A stretch of DNA of 34,839 nt from Intoshia linei (taxonomy: Eukaryota; Orthonectida; Rhopaluridae). The stretch's first letter is position 1, and every line of letters starts with the position of its first letter. Positions 16,764 through 25,727 of the stretch are shown piece by piece. The translations under genes were made by a program, and so were the position numbers. The DNA lies in NCBI GenBank assembly GCA_001642005.1, contig LWCA01000278.1:1-34839 (forward strand), in the 5' to 3' direction. The notes under the pieces were generated by a model that made no database searches, was not told where the DNA came from, and was given only the letters and a program-made list of their open reading frames with translations.

Positions 16764-17390
16764 CAGTGTTTCCCAACCTTTTATTTTCCAATGCCCCCTT
16801 ATAAAAGGTTCACATAATAGCGCCCTCATTAAAATTGAATACAATCGATATAACAGATTAAATTGTTAAACCTTTTCCATTCTATTTTATTGATTCATGT
16901 ATGAATGTAATAAATTATATATTGTGGTAGCGACCTAAGCAGTGAAGTGGAATTAGCAGACAAATAAAACTATCGCATGATTTCAAGAAAATTTAATGTT
17001 AAAACGTATTATTCACAATATAAAATATTTATTCAAATCAGTATCACAAATTAATGAGTACCCTGAGGATGAGCCTGTGACAACTTATCAAGATCAGGAT
17101 CAATGTTCGAAAGAAAAAGTCTGAGATCACCCCATTTTTCTATTTTTAGTCTATTGTTTTTTTTTGTAAGCAAATTTACAACCGCACTGAATCCTCTTTC
17201 AACAAGATAGAAGGAAGGAAATGGTAACAGCAAAAGTTTTACTTTTTCCCATAATCTCGGATACCTGTGGCGTTGTTTAATCCAAAAATTTTATAACCAA
17301 ATTGTTGATACATTTGTCGCCATTCTACATCATTTCTAAGGTCTATCAAACCCTCTAGATAGTTGAATCTATTATTATGTCGATGTCAAT
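16764..17390 (-). mobile_element. Truncated hAT transposon with transposase 3' end
   Basis: The left end at 16764 begins CAGTGTTTCCCAACCTTTTA, a classic hAT terminus. On the minus strand the transposase C-terminus runs from about 17385 to the stop at 17051-17053: YLVERGFSAVVNLLTKKNNR, then GDLRLFLSNIDPDLDKL. This resembles the ZBED5/SCAND3-like hAT lineage. A one-base frameshift near 17290 separates this from the upstream segment DLRNDVEWRQMYQQFGYKI. No right terminus is present; the element stops where the gypsy-like sequence starts. Confidence 0.75.
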
Positions 17391-17539
17391 ATAGAATTTT
17401 ATGATAGAATCGATTTTGACTTGAAATGATCGATTTGGAGACTGGATTGTTTGTTTTTTGGTTTGTAGATCTGGTTTGGTATTGATGTGCTCGTCTTGAT
17501 GGTTTTTATGTTTAGATTAATCTTATTATATTTGTTGAT

Positions 17540-19096
17540 TAAGAGGGTTGTGGTCAGTGTATATTTTGAAATGTTTCCCAAGTAAGTAGTATCTGAATTT
17601 CTTTAAGGCCCAACAAATTACCATTAATTCTAAATCTACAGCAGCATAATTTGATTGGGTAGGGTTAAGTTTTTTTAATATGTATGATATTGGTTTATTG
17701 TTTTGAAAAAGAACTGCTCCCAGTTCTAATTGTGAAGCATCTGTTTCAATATAAAATTGTTTTGTGAAATCAGGTGGATTTGATATTATTGACTTGATTT
17801 GGTCTAAAATTGATTGGCGTTGTTTATTCCATTGTATTTTCCTGTTTTTTATTTGGTTATATATAATGGACTAGCAATAGAGTTAAATTTTGGTATATAC
17901 TTTTGAAGGTATGCAAACATTCCTAATATTCGCTGAAGTTCTTTGATTGTTGTTGGTGTTGGAATATTTTTAATGGCTTCCGTTTTTTCCGGATCTGCTT
18001 TTGTGAGACGTTGTTTTACCATGAGACGTTGGCATGTGGAAGGGCATTTTTGAGTCTCTGTGGCATTACTCTGTTTTGATATTGAGTTTTTTCCATATCC
18101 TGTCGTGAATGCAGTTTTAAATCGAATAGTTATTTAAAGGAATTTGCCAGTAACCTGACTGGAGATCCAAGGTAGAAAATAATGTTTGTTCGCTCAATGA
18201 ACTTAATATGTTTTCAATATTTGCATGAGGATAGCTATCGCTGTGTGTTATTTTATTTATTTCTCGAAAGTTTCCCAACCAACGATATGAACCATCTTTC
18301 TTCTTTTTCATGAAGTGTGGGACACGAAAACTGCTATTTGATGGTTCAATCTGATTTTCATTTATCATACTTTTAATTAATTGTGTTCTGCTTGTTGGAG
18401 ATGCTTTGGAGTGGGGTAGTTTTTTGCTACTGGATGTTTAGAGCCTTCTATAATAGGTATTTCGTGATTAATGTTGTGTGTCAATCCGGGTTTAGTATCA
18501 AATACATCAGATTTTATCACTATTTATTTATATTTATTATTTATAATTTTTGGTAGATATTTCATTTAATTGTTTGGTTTTTATATATCCTAATTTTATT
18601 GAATCAGTTAATCGTAATAGATTGTCAGTGTTTTTTGTAATCATAAATTCGGAGGATAGCTGTTTGTTTAAAACAATTTTACCTTTCCGATTAAGTGTAA
18701 CTTTTGATTATTCGCCGCCAACAAAGTTTCATTTGTCTGTTGTATTTGAAGAGTAATGTCAAACTGGTTCAAGGTTTCTAAATTTAAACAGTTATCTTGA
18801 GTGCCAGTATCAATTATGCAATTAACTATTACCTCATCAGAGTTTGTTGATAATTTCACGTTTTCGCGCAAGTTTTTATTTTCAACTAGACGTACCTTTT
18901 TTTTGTAATAATTGTTGTTTTGATAGGGTTTTTGTGAATTATTCAATTCTTTATAAGTTTTCATAATGCTTATTAATTGTAATGGTTCATATCTCGTATA
19001 GCATATTTTTAGATCTGTCGGTATATCTATTCGACATCTCGCACCCTCAAGGATTAAGAACATATAAACATGGAACAACGGCGCTTTCTTTAGCAT
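17540..19096 (-). mobile_element. Degraded Ty3/gypsy-type retroelement pol remnant
   Basis: In minus-strand order: an aspartic protease segment (about 18840-18720, IIDTGTQDNCLNL; DTG is the catalytic motif), an RT fragment (18368-18117, with FREINKIT and STLDLQSGYWQIPL), an RT thumb/connection fragment (about 18010-17870), and an RNase H start (about 17810-17545, with the IETDAS catalytic-Asp motif and YTDHNPL). The region that should carry the RT catalytic Y-x-DD box, between the palm fragment and the thumb, is missing. Frames are broken by stops and shifts. No integrase or LTR pair was found. The order PR-RT-RH is that of gypsy elements. It is inactive. Confidence 0.85.
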
Positions 19097-19169
19097 AAAC
19101 AGTAAGTTTGACCATATTCAGAAATTCTTGTATGTTTAGCTTTAAATTGACGTCTGGGTAAATATTAGA

Positions 19170-19660
19170 CCAACGATTGTATTGTTAATACATGAAACTT
19201 CGAGTTATTTCAACATTCTCTTTTGCTACTGTGAAATTGATAACATGTACCGACCTATATTCAGTAATATTAATTAGTCCATCTCCTATCCCTGCATTTT
19301 GAACCCATATATCCAAGTGAGAACCAGATTCTTTAATGATAATAATATCCCTAGTTGTACTGTTTAATAGACAACCTGTGAAGGTACCATGACTTCATTG
19401 ATAATATTCAAGTCTTTTAAAATTCTACGCAGTGAATATATACTATCTATTCCATACTTTGCGTCTATGCACGGTGTGTCATCTAAATTCAGGTTTAAAT
19501 CTCCACACCAATTATCAACTTCTTCTGGATTATTATCAGCTTCATTATTTACATTGCCCAGATTTATTTTATCATCATCATCCTCACCAAAATTGACTAA
19601 TGTATTCCCGTTATTCGCATATTGTGCGACGTAGTCATGTATCTTATTCTTCCATAAAGA
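19170..19660 (-). pseudogene. Unidentified decayed reading frames next to the gypsy remnant
   Basis: On the minus strand one frame is open from about 19655 to 19380, acidic and Asn-rich (it includes NFGEDDDDKINLGN and GIDSIYSLRRILKDL). A second frame continues after a shift near 19385 down to a stop near 19186 (it includes GSHLDIWVQNAGIGDGLINI), and beyond the stop further in-frame sequence runs to about 19050. Composition looks protein-like rather than random AT-rich, and stops are few. No family is recognised with confidence. It may belong to the same retroelement, to another mobile element or to an endogenous viral fragment. Confidence 0.35.
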
Positions 19661-20263
19661 AAAATAACCCTAATTCTTTGCATAAATTCGAAAATTTTCT
19701 TGATATTAACGGTCTAGTTTAGATATAATTCACAATTTTCACCACTTGGTTTAGAACAATTTTGATTTCTACTCATGCTTCTCGGTGAAGAAAGCAATGA
19801 GTTGTTATCATGTTAAAATTTTCCATTATAGGGATATGATGTCATAATTGGTTTATATTTGCCTCTTTAGTAATTATTTTGATAAACTTTCTATTATACT
19901 AGATAAATCTTTAATATTATGAACCTTGTGTCTAAGTAGTTCGAAATTTATGTGACATTATCATATTCAGGATATCGCAGGTACCTATAATTGTAAGATG
20001 TATTTAAAATAAATACGAATACAAAAACTACATTCTTATAATTCCTGATTGACATTTATATTTATCTTATATTTAGATAGCGCTCCAAATGCCCCACCTA
20101 TGGGAGGCGGCTGAGGATAAAGATGACAATTTGTTTAGTTAAAACAAATTGTCTACCTCTGAAAAATTTTAATATAACATGATAACTATTGAAAGAAAGT
20201 AATATTTTCAATAGTCTGACAAATATTTGTAATTTTTCAAATTTAATAAATTATTATACATGT
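19661..20263. other. AT-rich spacer with a short hairpin
   Basis: No gene was recognised between the decayed frames and the MBD2/3-like last exon. The only structure noted is the hairpin at 20125-20153. Confidence 0.45.
20125..20153. repeat. Perfect 12-bp hairpin
   Basis: GACAATTTGTTT (20125-20136) and AAACAAATTGTC (20142-20153) are exact reverse complements around a 5-nt loop AGTTA. It lies about 110 bp beyond the stop codon of the MBD2/3-like gene, so it would be in or just past its 3' untranslated region. Confidence 0.6.
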
Positions 20264-21514
20264 TTAAATTGTAGTTACTCCACAGTAAATATTTTTGTTT
20301 TTAATAAAATCAATCAATTGATTTCTTTTATTTGATATCTTTTCTACCTGATCGGTAATATCTTGATTAGTAACGTGAATGTTCTAAATTTTATGTAAAT
20401 AAAATTATAAAAATCAATTTTGTAAACCAATGTTTCTTAAATTGCGGTTCGTGGAAAATTGTGTACTATTTATGTTCATAATATAAATTCCATGGACCGA
20501 AAAAATAATTTGTAATTCTTTAAATATATTGTATTTTATGTAAATTTTTACATCCCAAACCAGTCTTTCACAATCGAATCGATGAAAAATTTTTACAAAG
20601 CAATTAATAAACATTCTAATTTATTTTTGACATTATTAATTCAATTTTTGTTTTGCAAAAAAGATAAAACGCTACAGTATAGTGGTTGCTCGTCAACTGT
20701 CATGTTAAGTTTAAAAATATTAATTGATATACATGTATAAGAGATTGATCGTCATCGATGGATCCATACTGACTGAGGGGAAGGTTAGGTAAATACTGCT
20801 GTTCCTCTAAACCTGCAACAATCGATTGAATTGAATTTGGTACATTTTTATTTTCTATAATAAAAATTTATAATACACTTTAAATAATTAAAATACGTTT
20901 AATGCAGGGTGGAACGTCATTGTCTTTTATATTCAATCGGCGATTCCAGTACATCTAAATGGTACATTTTAATGAAATAGATACTGTAATCAAATTGAAT
21001 CATGTAGTAAATTAAAGTAATCAGTTGAAATTTATTTGGGTTTAACTCAAGTATTAAAAAATGCACTATTGATAAATATCCTGAACATAAACTCCTTATA
21101 CCAACATGTGAACTAGCAGTGGTCAAAGCTGAAAAAAATCACCAAATATTCTAGTTGTAGCCTACCAGTATTATTTTGCTCACTTAGGCATATATTTCTA
21201 GAATAAACTGAAAATTACCTGTCTGGGTCTGAGTTGTTGATTTTGTGTAATACCGTTGGATTTTGAATTATCAAATTTCATAGCATGACGACGAGAAGGA
21301 AAATCAACACTCACATCATAATTTTCTATAAATCAACATGTAAAAAAAAAAAAATAATAATGAACCATTTCGCTTGATTTTATCAATATTATTTTTCTTT
21401 CTATTTCTAGATAAACGATAAGTTCCAGTATCATAATCAAAATTTGACAAATCAATCAACTCGCCTAACTCGTGCGCCAATTCCGCTTTGTTTTTGCAAA
21501 TATGCCCCGTGGGT
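20264..21514 (-). CDS. MBD2/3: MBD2/3-like methyl-CpG-binding-domain protein, partial model
   Basis: Exons read from the right: 21366-21514, 21219-21325, 20733-20854, 20264-20383. The first gives the C-terminal half of an MBD: PTGHICKNKAELAHELG then IDLSNFDYDTGTY, matching the family's SPSGKKFRSKPQLARYLG...DLSSFDFRTG. The second (VDFPSRRHAMKF) fits the linker. The third ends in GSIDDDQSLIH. The last has HVTNQDITDQVEKISNKR, the family coiled coil that binds GATAD2/p66 in the NuRD complex, then a stop. Junctions 21366/21325 and 20733/20383 keep phase. The join 21219 to 20854 does not, and the expected segment with a conserved Phe-Trp is absent, so an exon there is missing or decayed. The N-terminal MBD half was not found. 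It is either a fast-evolving gene or a decaying one. Confidence 0.68.
20428..20455 (+). mobile_element. Isolated hAT-like terminus
   Basis: CAATGTTTCTTAAATTGCGG followed by TTCGTGG resembles a common hAT end (CAGTGTTTCTTAA-C-GCGGTTCG). No partner end was found; it sits in the last intron of the MBD2/3-like gene. Confidence 0.3.
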
Positions 21515-21693
21515 CTAAAATTAATATAAAGGGGGCATTAATATTTAATTGTAGCTAAATTTTAAGTCATTTAAATTGTCAAAATAGAAACATAATATTA
21601 TCAATAGGTCTACCCGGTACGTATGCATATTGATAATGTTACGGACGAAATATAATTAAAAAGTGTCATTTTTAAATGAAAATATATTATATC

Positions 21694-22223
21694 TTAACCC
21701 ATATACTCCCAGTGTGACCATATGGTCACATAACATTACATTTATAAAAACACGTATCAAATTGAAACAGTTAATTAAATGAATTAGTATATTATATAAA
21801 ATTCGAGTATATTAGTTATGAGTTTTCACCGATTAGCCTCCTGTGTCACTGACAGTGGCCCAAAATGATTTTTCAAAGCAAAAAAAAATTCACTGAAAAA
21901 ATTTTTTATATTTTTTTTGTTAAAGTTGTAATAACTGAATTTAATGAATACCATATGATGAATTCATGTATTGGCTACAATTTGATGAAATAATTAGGTA
22001 TATTGACGATGCGGTTTTATATATACACGCTTTTATTTGCCTTATTCTCCCAATGTGAACATATGGAATGTGAAATAATTCCATAACTACAATTGGTAAT
22101 TACCTAAAATTATATATGGTGAGAAATAGGCAAATATGTATTAACTTCCCAAATTTTTAGAAAAATCCAGGCCAAAAAATTGGAAAAAATTGGAAAAAAT
22201 TTGTCTGGGAGTATATGGGTTAA
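21694..22223. mobile_element. piggyBac-type MITE with TTAA target duplication
   Basis: TTAA + CCCATATACTCCCAG (21694-21712) is perfectly mirrored by CTGGGAGTATATGGG + TTAA (22205-22223). A TTAA duplication and ends starting CCC are diagnostic of the piggyBac superfamily. Inside the left end is a 16-bp perfect palindrome GTGACCATATGGTCAC (21714-21729), and a related phrase CTCCCAATGTGAACATATGG recurs near 22048. The 522-bp element has no transposase. It lies between the MBD2/3-like gene and XPA. Confidence 0.9.
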
Positions 22224-22921
22224 TATTTAGTGCAGTAAAATCGAAATTTTTTATTTTCCAATGGCCCATGTTAGACAACACTAATGGTCGTCATTATTTT
22301 ATTTCAGTGCCACCTCTTTTGTGAACATTACACCAATCACAAAATTACTTACAATTGACAACAATGTATAAGAAAAATTAACAAAATATAAATTTGTATA
22401 AAAATTACGAAACATATTCAACTATCTTTGTACATCTTAAAATTCCACCATATTTCAATTCTACTTCTAAATATGAAATTAAAAAATTAAGTACATTGTA
22501 TTAAAATTATAATTACTTTTTTTCCAATCTTTAGGAAGTGAATTTATATTAAATATTCCAGTTTTTACATCCATATTAAATTTAATTTTTTGAAATAAAA
22601 ATATCAATGACAACTGTTACCATATACTAAATAATCATAATTTATAAATAAATAAATTAATTTCAATTTTTCAATTTTTAAATAGAAAGTTACTAGTAGT
22701 AACTGTTACTGTTGTTCTTGGCCACAAAATAAATTTACTTTATTTACAATTACAATGTTAGTTAATTTTCTTATAAAAAAATGAAAAATGTGTAAATTAT
22801 TTAAAATTCTTTAAAGTTTAAATAGATTATAATTATAATCTTTATATATATAAAATTTATAATTATAATTTTATAAATTTTTATAACGTTTACTAAGATA
22901 TTTTATAATTTAATTAATTAG
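22224..22921. other. AT-rich spacer upstream of the first XPA exon found
   Basis: No gene or repeat was recognised. The first coding exon and promoter of XPA, and possibly the missing N-terminal exon of the divergent MBD2/3-like gene, may lie here but were not identifiable. Confidence 0.45.
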
Positions 22922-23908
22922 CGTAAACATTGACGACGATTCGGGTTCAGGATTTTTCCATGAAAAGAAGAAAGAAAATTGTGAAATAATTAGAGGTTAA
23001 AATTTTTGAAATGATAAAATAACATGTAGAAATTGTCAAGTGTATGGAATGCCACAAAAATTTCCATTTACCGCAATTTTACCATGCATTTGGAATAGAA
23101 ATTTGTTTCTCATGCAGGTATACACTATTGTGGACAATTTTCAATAGTTATTTTTAAGCTAAAATTTGAATTTTTAAAAATTCAGTAAAATTACTTTGTA
23201 AAACTATTAGTCATTCCAATCCGTTTGGTTTTGACACCTATGCCACACCCATACCTTTTATTCCCGAGTATTTCTGTAAGAACAAAACCAACTACAGTAC
23301 GTTTAAAATTAGCTGATTAGTTGACACAAATTTTGTGTATTATATTTTTTTAATATTTATACATTAAAGTTTTAATGTGTAGTTATTTAGTAGTAAAATT
23401 GATAAATACAAATGTATAACCCGAACTGACTGCAAAAAGAAATATTTATTGAAAGATTCTGATCTTGATAATAATGAACCTTTAAATTTTATGCTTAAAA
23501 ATACTTTTCGCCAAATTCGAAATAAAAAGGTCAAAATTTCCATTAAATTATACCTCAAAAGTCAAGTTGTCGAAAAATCTCTTAAAATATGGGGTTCCTT
23601 GGATAAAATCGAAGAAATTAAACTAATTAATCGTGATAAATTATCAGCTCGAAATACTAAAAAATTTGAAAAAGAAATAAAGAGTAATTTTTAAATATTA
23701 TACCTTTAAATTATACATTTTGTACAAATTTAGGTTTTTAGTAATATTCATAATATATTTTTTAGATATGAGATTTAAAACCAACCAAATTCCTTTTAAA
23801 ATTAGTGAACCCCATCACCACAATTTTGAAATTTTAAACGATAAAAATGCAACCGGAACAAAACGATGTATTATTTGTGAAAAAATTGTTGAATATGAAA
23901 TTTTATAA
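22922..23908 (+). CDS. XPA: XPA DNA-damage-recognition/verification protein, 5'-incomplete model
   Basis: Exons 22922-22995, 23030-23117, 23391-23683 and 23766-23908 join in phase to 198 residues and a stop. XPA is a nuclear scaffold of nucleotide excision repair that binds damaged DNA and RPA. Exon 1 has the acidic Gly-Phe motif (DDDSGSGFF). Exon 2 holds the C4 zinc finger: CMEC, 17 residues, CFSC, the same spacing as human XPA. Exon 3 has YLLKDSDLDNNEPLNFML and LKSQVVEKSLKIWGSLDKIE, matching the family DNA-binding domain. Exon 4 has HHHNFE and a final CIIC. There is no start codon in exon 1: its frame meets TAA upstream after a potential acceptor, so a short first exon is missing. The exon 3 acceptor is tandem (TTAGTAG; 23391 or 23394). 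Confidence 0.92.
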
Positions 23909-23912
23909 TAAA
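23907..23912 (+). promoter_or_regulatory. Candidate polyadenylation signal overlapping the XPA stop
   Basis: AATAAA begins within the TAA stop codon of XPA (23906-23908). A signal this close to the stop would give a very short 3' untranslated region; in AT-rich DNA it may be incidental. Confidence 0.3.
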
Positions 23913-24504
23913 TATTTTATTTACATGTTAATTTTTACAAGACTTTAGTTTTGTGAATCATGAAGAGCCGAATAAAATATGTCCTACATTTTTGCCCTAT
24001 AACCCTATACAATGGTAACTTACCATTGCAAGTAGCCACCTCTCCATAGACCGGGACTTAGAGTTTCAATTTGGCACAAAATAGTTATGATATTATAATT
24101 CTCAATTCGGAAAACTGTCGTTAATGCATCTGAACATGCATAACGTATTTGTATTGAAGGATCGGCTCTGGAATAATTGTTATTTGTTTTTATCTTTATT
24201 TTTAACTTAAAATGTAATTAAAGTATACTTTATTTTTTAGTAAAGTATTCATCTTATTAAATTTGAATAACTAATAGCAAATTTAATTATCGATAATAAA
24301 AAAATTAAATTTAAAAAGATACTATTTAAGTAATTAACAGAACTAATTAACTAATAGATATTTCTAAGTTTAAACTCTAACATGGTTAATTAAATAAATA
24401 TTTTAAGAAAGGAAATTAAGTTTTTGCCGATGAAGATATCAATTTGTGAAAAATAATTAATCACTAAATTTTTTGTTAATAAAATAATTCCGAAATATAA
24501 AAAA
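23913..24504. other. AT-rich region with one family B module
   Basis: No gene was recognised. The only repeat noted is the family B module at 24085-24175. Confidence 0.45.
24085..24175 (+). repeat. Dispersed repeat family B, module 5
   Basis: TTATGATATTATAATTCTCA, ATTCGGAAAACTG and GGATCGGCTCTG match the order of phrases in the Pbx intron modules, more than 14 kb away. Confidence 0.5.
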
Positions 24505-24990
24505 ATGAATACCCAAGTGCTTTTTTGACCGTAAAAGCGTCACTTTGTCAGATTGAAACTTTTTATGTGAAGACTGGATATAACTGTATCAGCTGTAATT
24601 TTTTTTATAGTACTAGCATTATTTTCATTTTTAAAAAAGTGTAATCTAGGGTTTTGATCCTTGAAAATGCACTTTTTTGGGTTTACGTTAATGATTTATG
24701 ATGTTTATGATTTGAAAATTAGATATGTTATATAATATTCTATACTTATTTTATAAAAAAAAGAGTAATCAGGGTTTTGGCCATGAAGATATAAGATTTT
24801 AAAATTGAAATTTATTATAATGTTGATGATTTTGAAATGATTATCAGATTGTATTTTTTTATAATTCTAGGACTCGTTTGATTTTTAAAAAAAAAAGAGA
24901 TAATTGGGATTTTTGACTTTGAATGACTCAATTTCTGAAAATCAAATTTGCGATAACCTCAGCCTCGAAAAACTATATTAGAAATATGGA
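24505..24990 (+). repeat. Dispersed repeat family A, multi-module copy
   Basis: At least four modules of about 120 bp follow one another, each with a TTTTGACC / TTTTGATCC / TTTTGGCC / TTTTGACTT start, a GTGAAG/TGAAGAT-like phrase and a run such as TTTATGATTTGAAAA. The first two modules align with 1060-1340 (AGTGCTTTTTTGACCGT, then GAAAATGCACTTTTTTG). It is a tandem array dispersed in at least three places in the window. Confidence 0.7.
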
Positions 24991-25295
24991 ATTTTTAAAA
25001 CTAGACCCTCTTACTTTCTTAAACTGGTATACTGGATAAACTGGAACAGATAAATAGATTAATAAATAAACAGACATTTATTTTTACCGTTATTACTTTG
25101 TAAGGATCAACAATATCATCATTCGGAAAGATTATGTAGTTTAAAAAATAAAAATATTAACATGTAAATAAATTTATTAACGAATAAATGCGATTAAATA
25201 TGTATATTAAATTATATTGAATTATATCTTATAATAATTAAATTGACTCATTTACTTTGCCTAAATAATTAAAACATTAAAAACTGGTAAATATA
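24991..25295. other. AT-rich spacer beyond the mucin stop codon
   Basis: This is presumably the 3' untranslated and downstream region of the minus-strand mucin gene. TTTATT at about 25173 (AATAAA on the minus strand) is a possible polyadenylation signal. Nothing else was seen. Confidence 0.35.
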
Positions 25296-25727
25296 TTATA
25301 TACTGCAAGTAACTTTCCATGGCTCAAGTGGTTTACATGGTTTACATGATGAACACGCGCATGTAAGCGCACTGACCCATTTATCTGAACATTTCTTTCC
25401 ATCTTTGAATCCATTAATATTTTTAGTTTCTAATTAAACATAAGATGAAATAATAAATGAATTAAAATTAAAAATACTCGTGACTAAACATGTTAAACAG
25501 TGATGTGTGTTGTGTCTATGACTCTTTGTAATATCCTTAACCCTATGAGTATGTTCATAACCGACACAACATCCGTAGCAATAACCGAGATGCTATACAA
25601 TTATATTAAAAATTATAAAATGCTTCATTTTACGTATTCGCATCCGCTAACTTTGTCAATGACCGTTTCATGATATAGAGCACATTCTGTAATTGGCCTG
25701 AGAGTGGTAATGATTGTAGTACTTGGA
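25296..25727 (-). other. Mucin C-terminal cysteine-rich (cystine-knot-like) region
   Basis: Exons 25634-25727, 25478-25592 and 25296-25429 encode the end of the protein. Thirteen cysteines occur in about 95 residues, with GYCYGCCVGYEH in the middle and ALTCACSSCKPC near the end. The final C-x-C-x2-C and the central C-x2-CC clusters fit a C-terminal cystine knot (CTCK), the dimerisation module that ends VWF and gel-forming mucins. Cys spacing is not canonical throughout, so the assignment is probable rather than certain. The donor at 25476-25477 (GTATTT) is chosen because it alone keeps the frame open. Confidence 0.65.

Noticed and set aside
19389-19634. Plus-strand Ser-rich frame 19389-19634
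   Set aside because: It is the antisense of the more protein-like acidic minus-strand frame in the same interval.
20917-21126. Minus-strand frame 20917-21126 as the missing MBD2/3 exon
   Set aside because: It starts at TTG, has no similarity to the family and shows no splice sites that restore phase.
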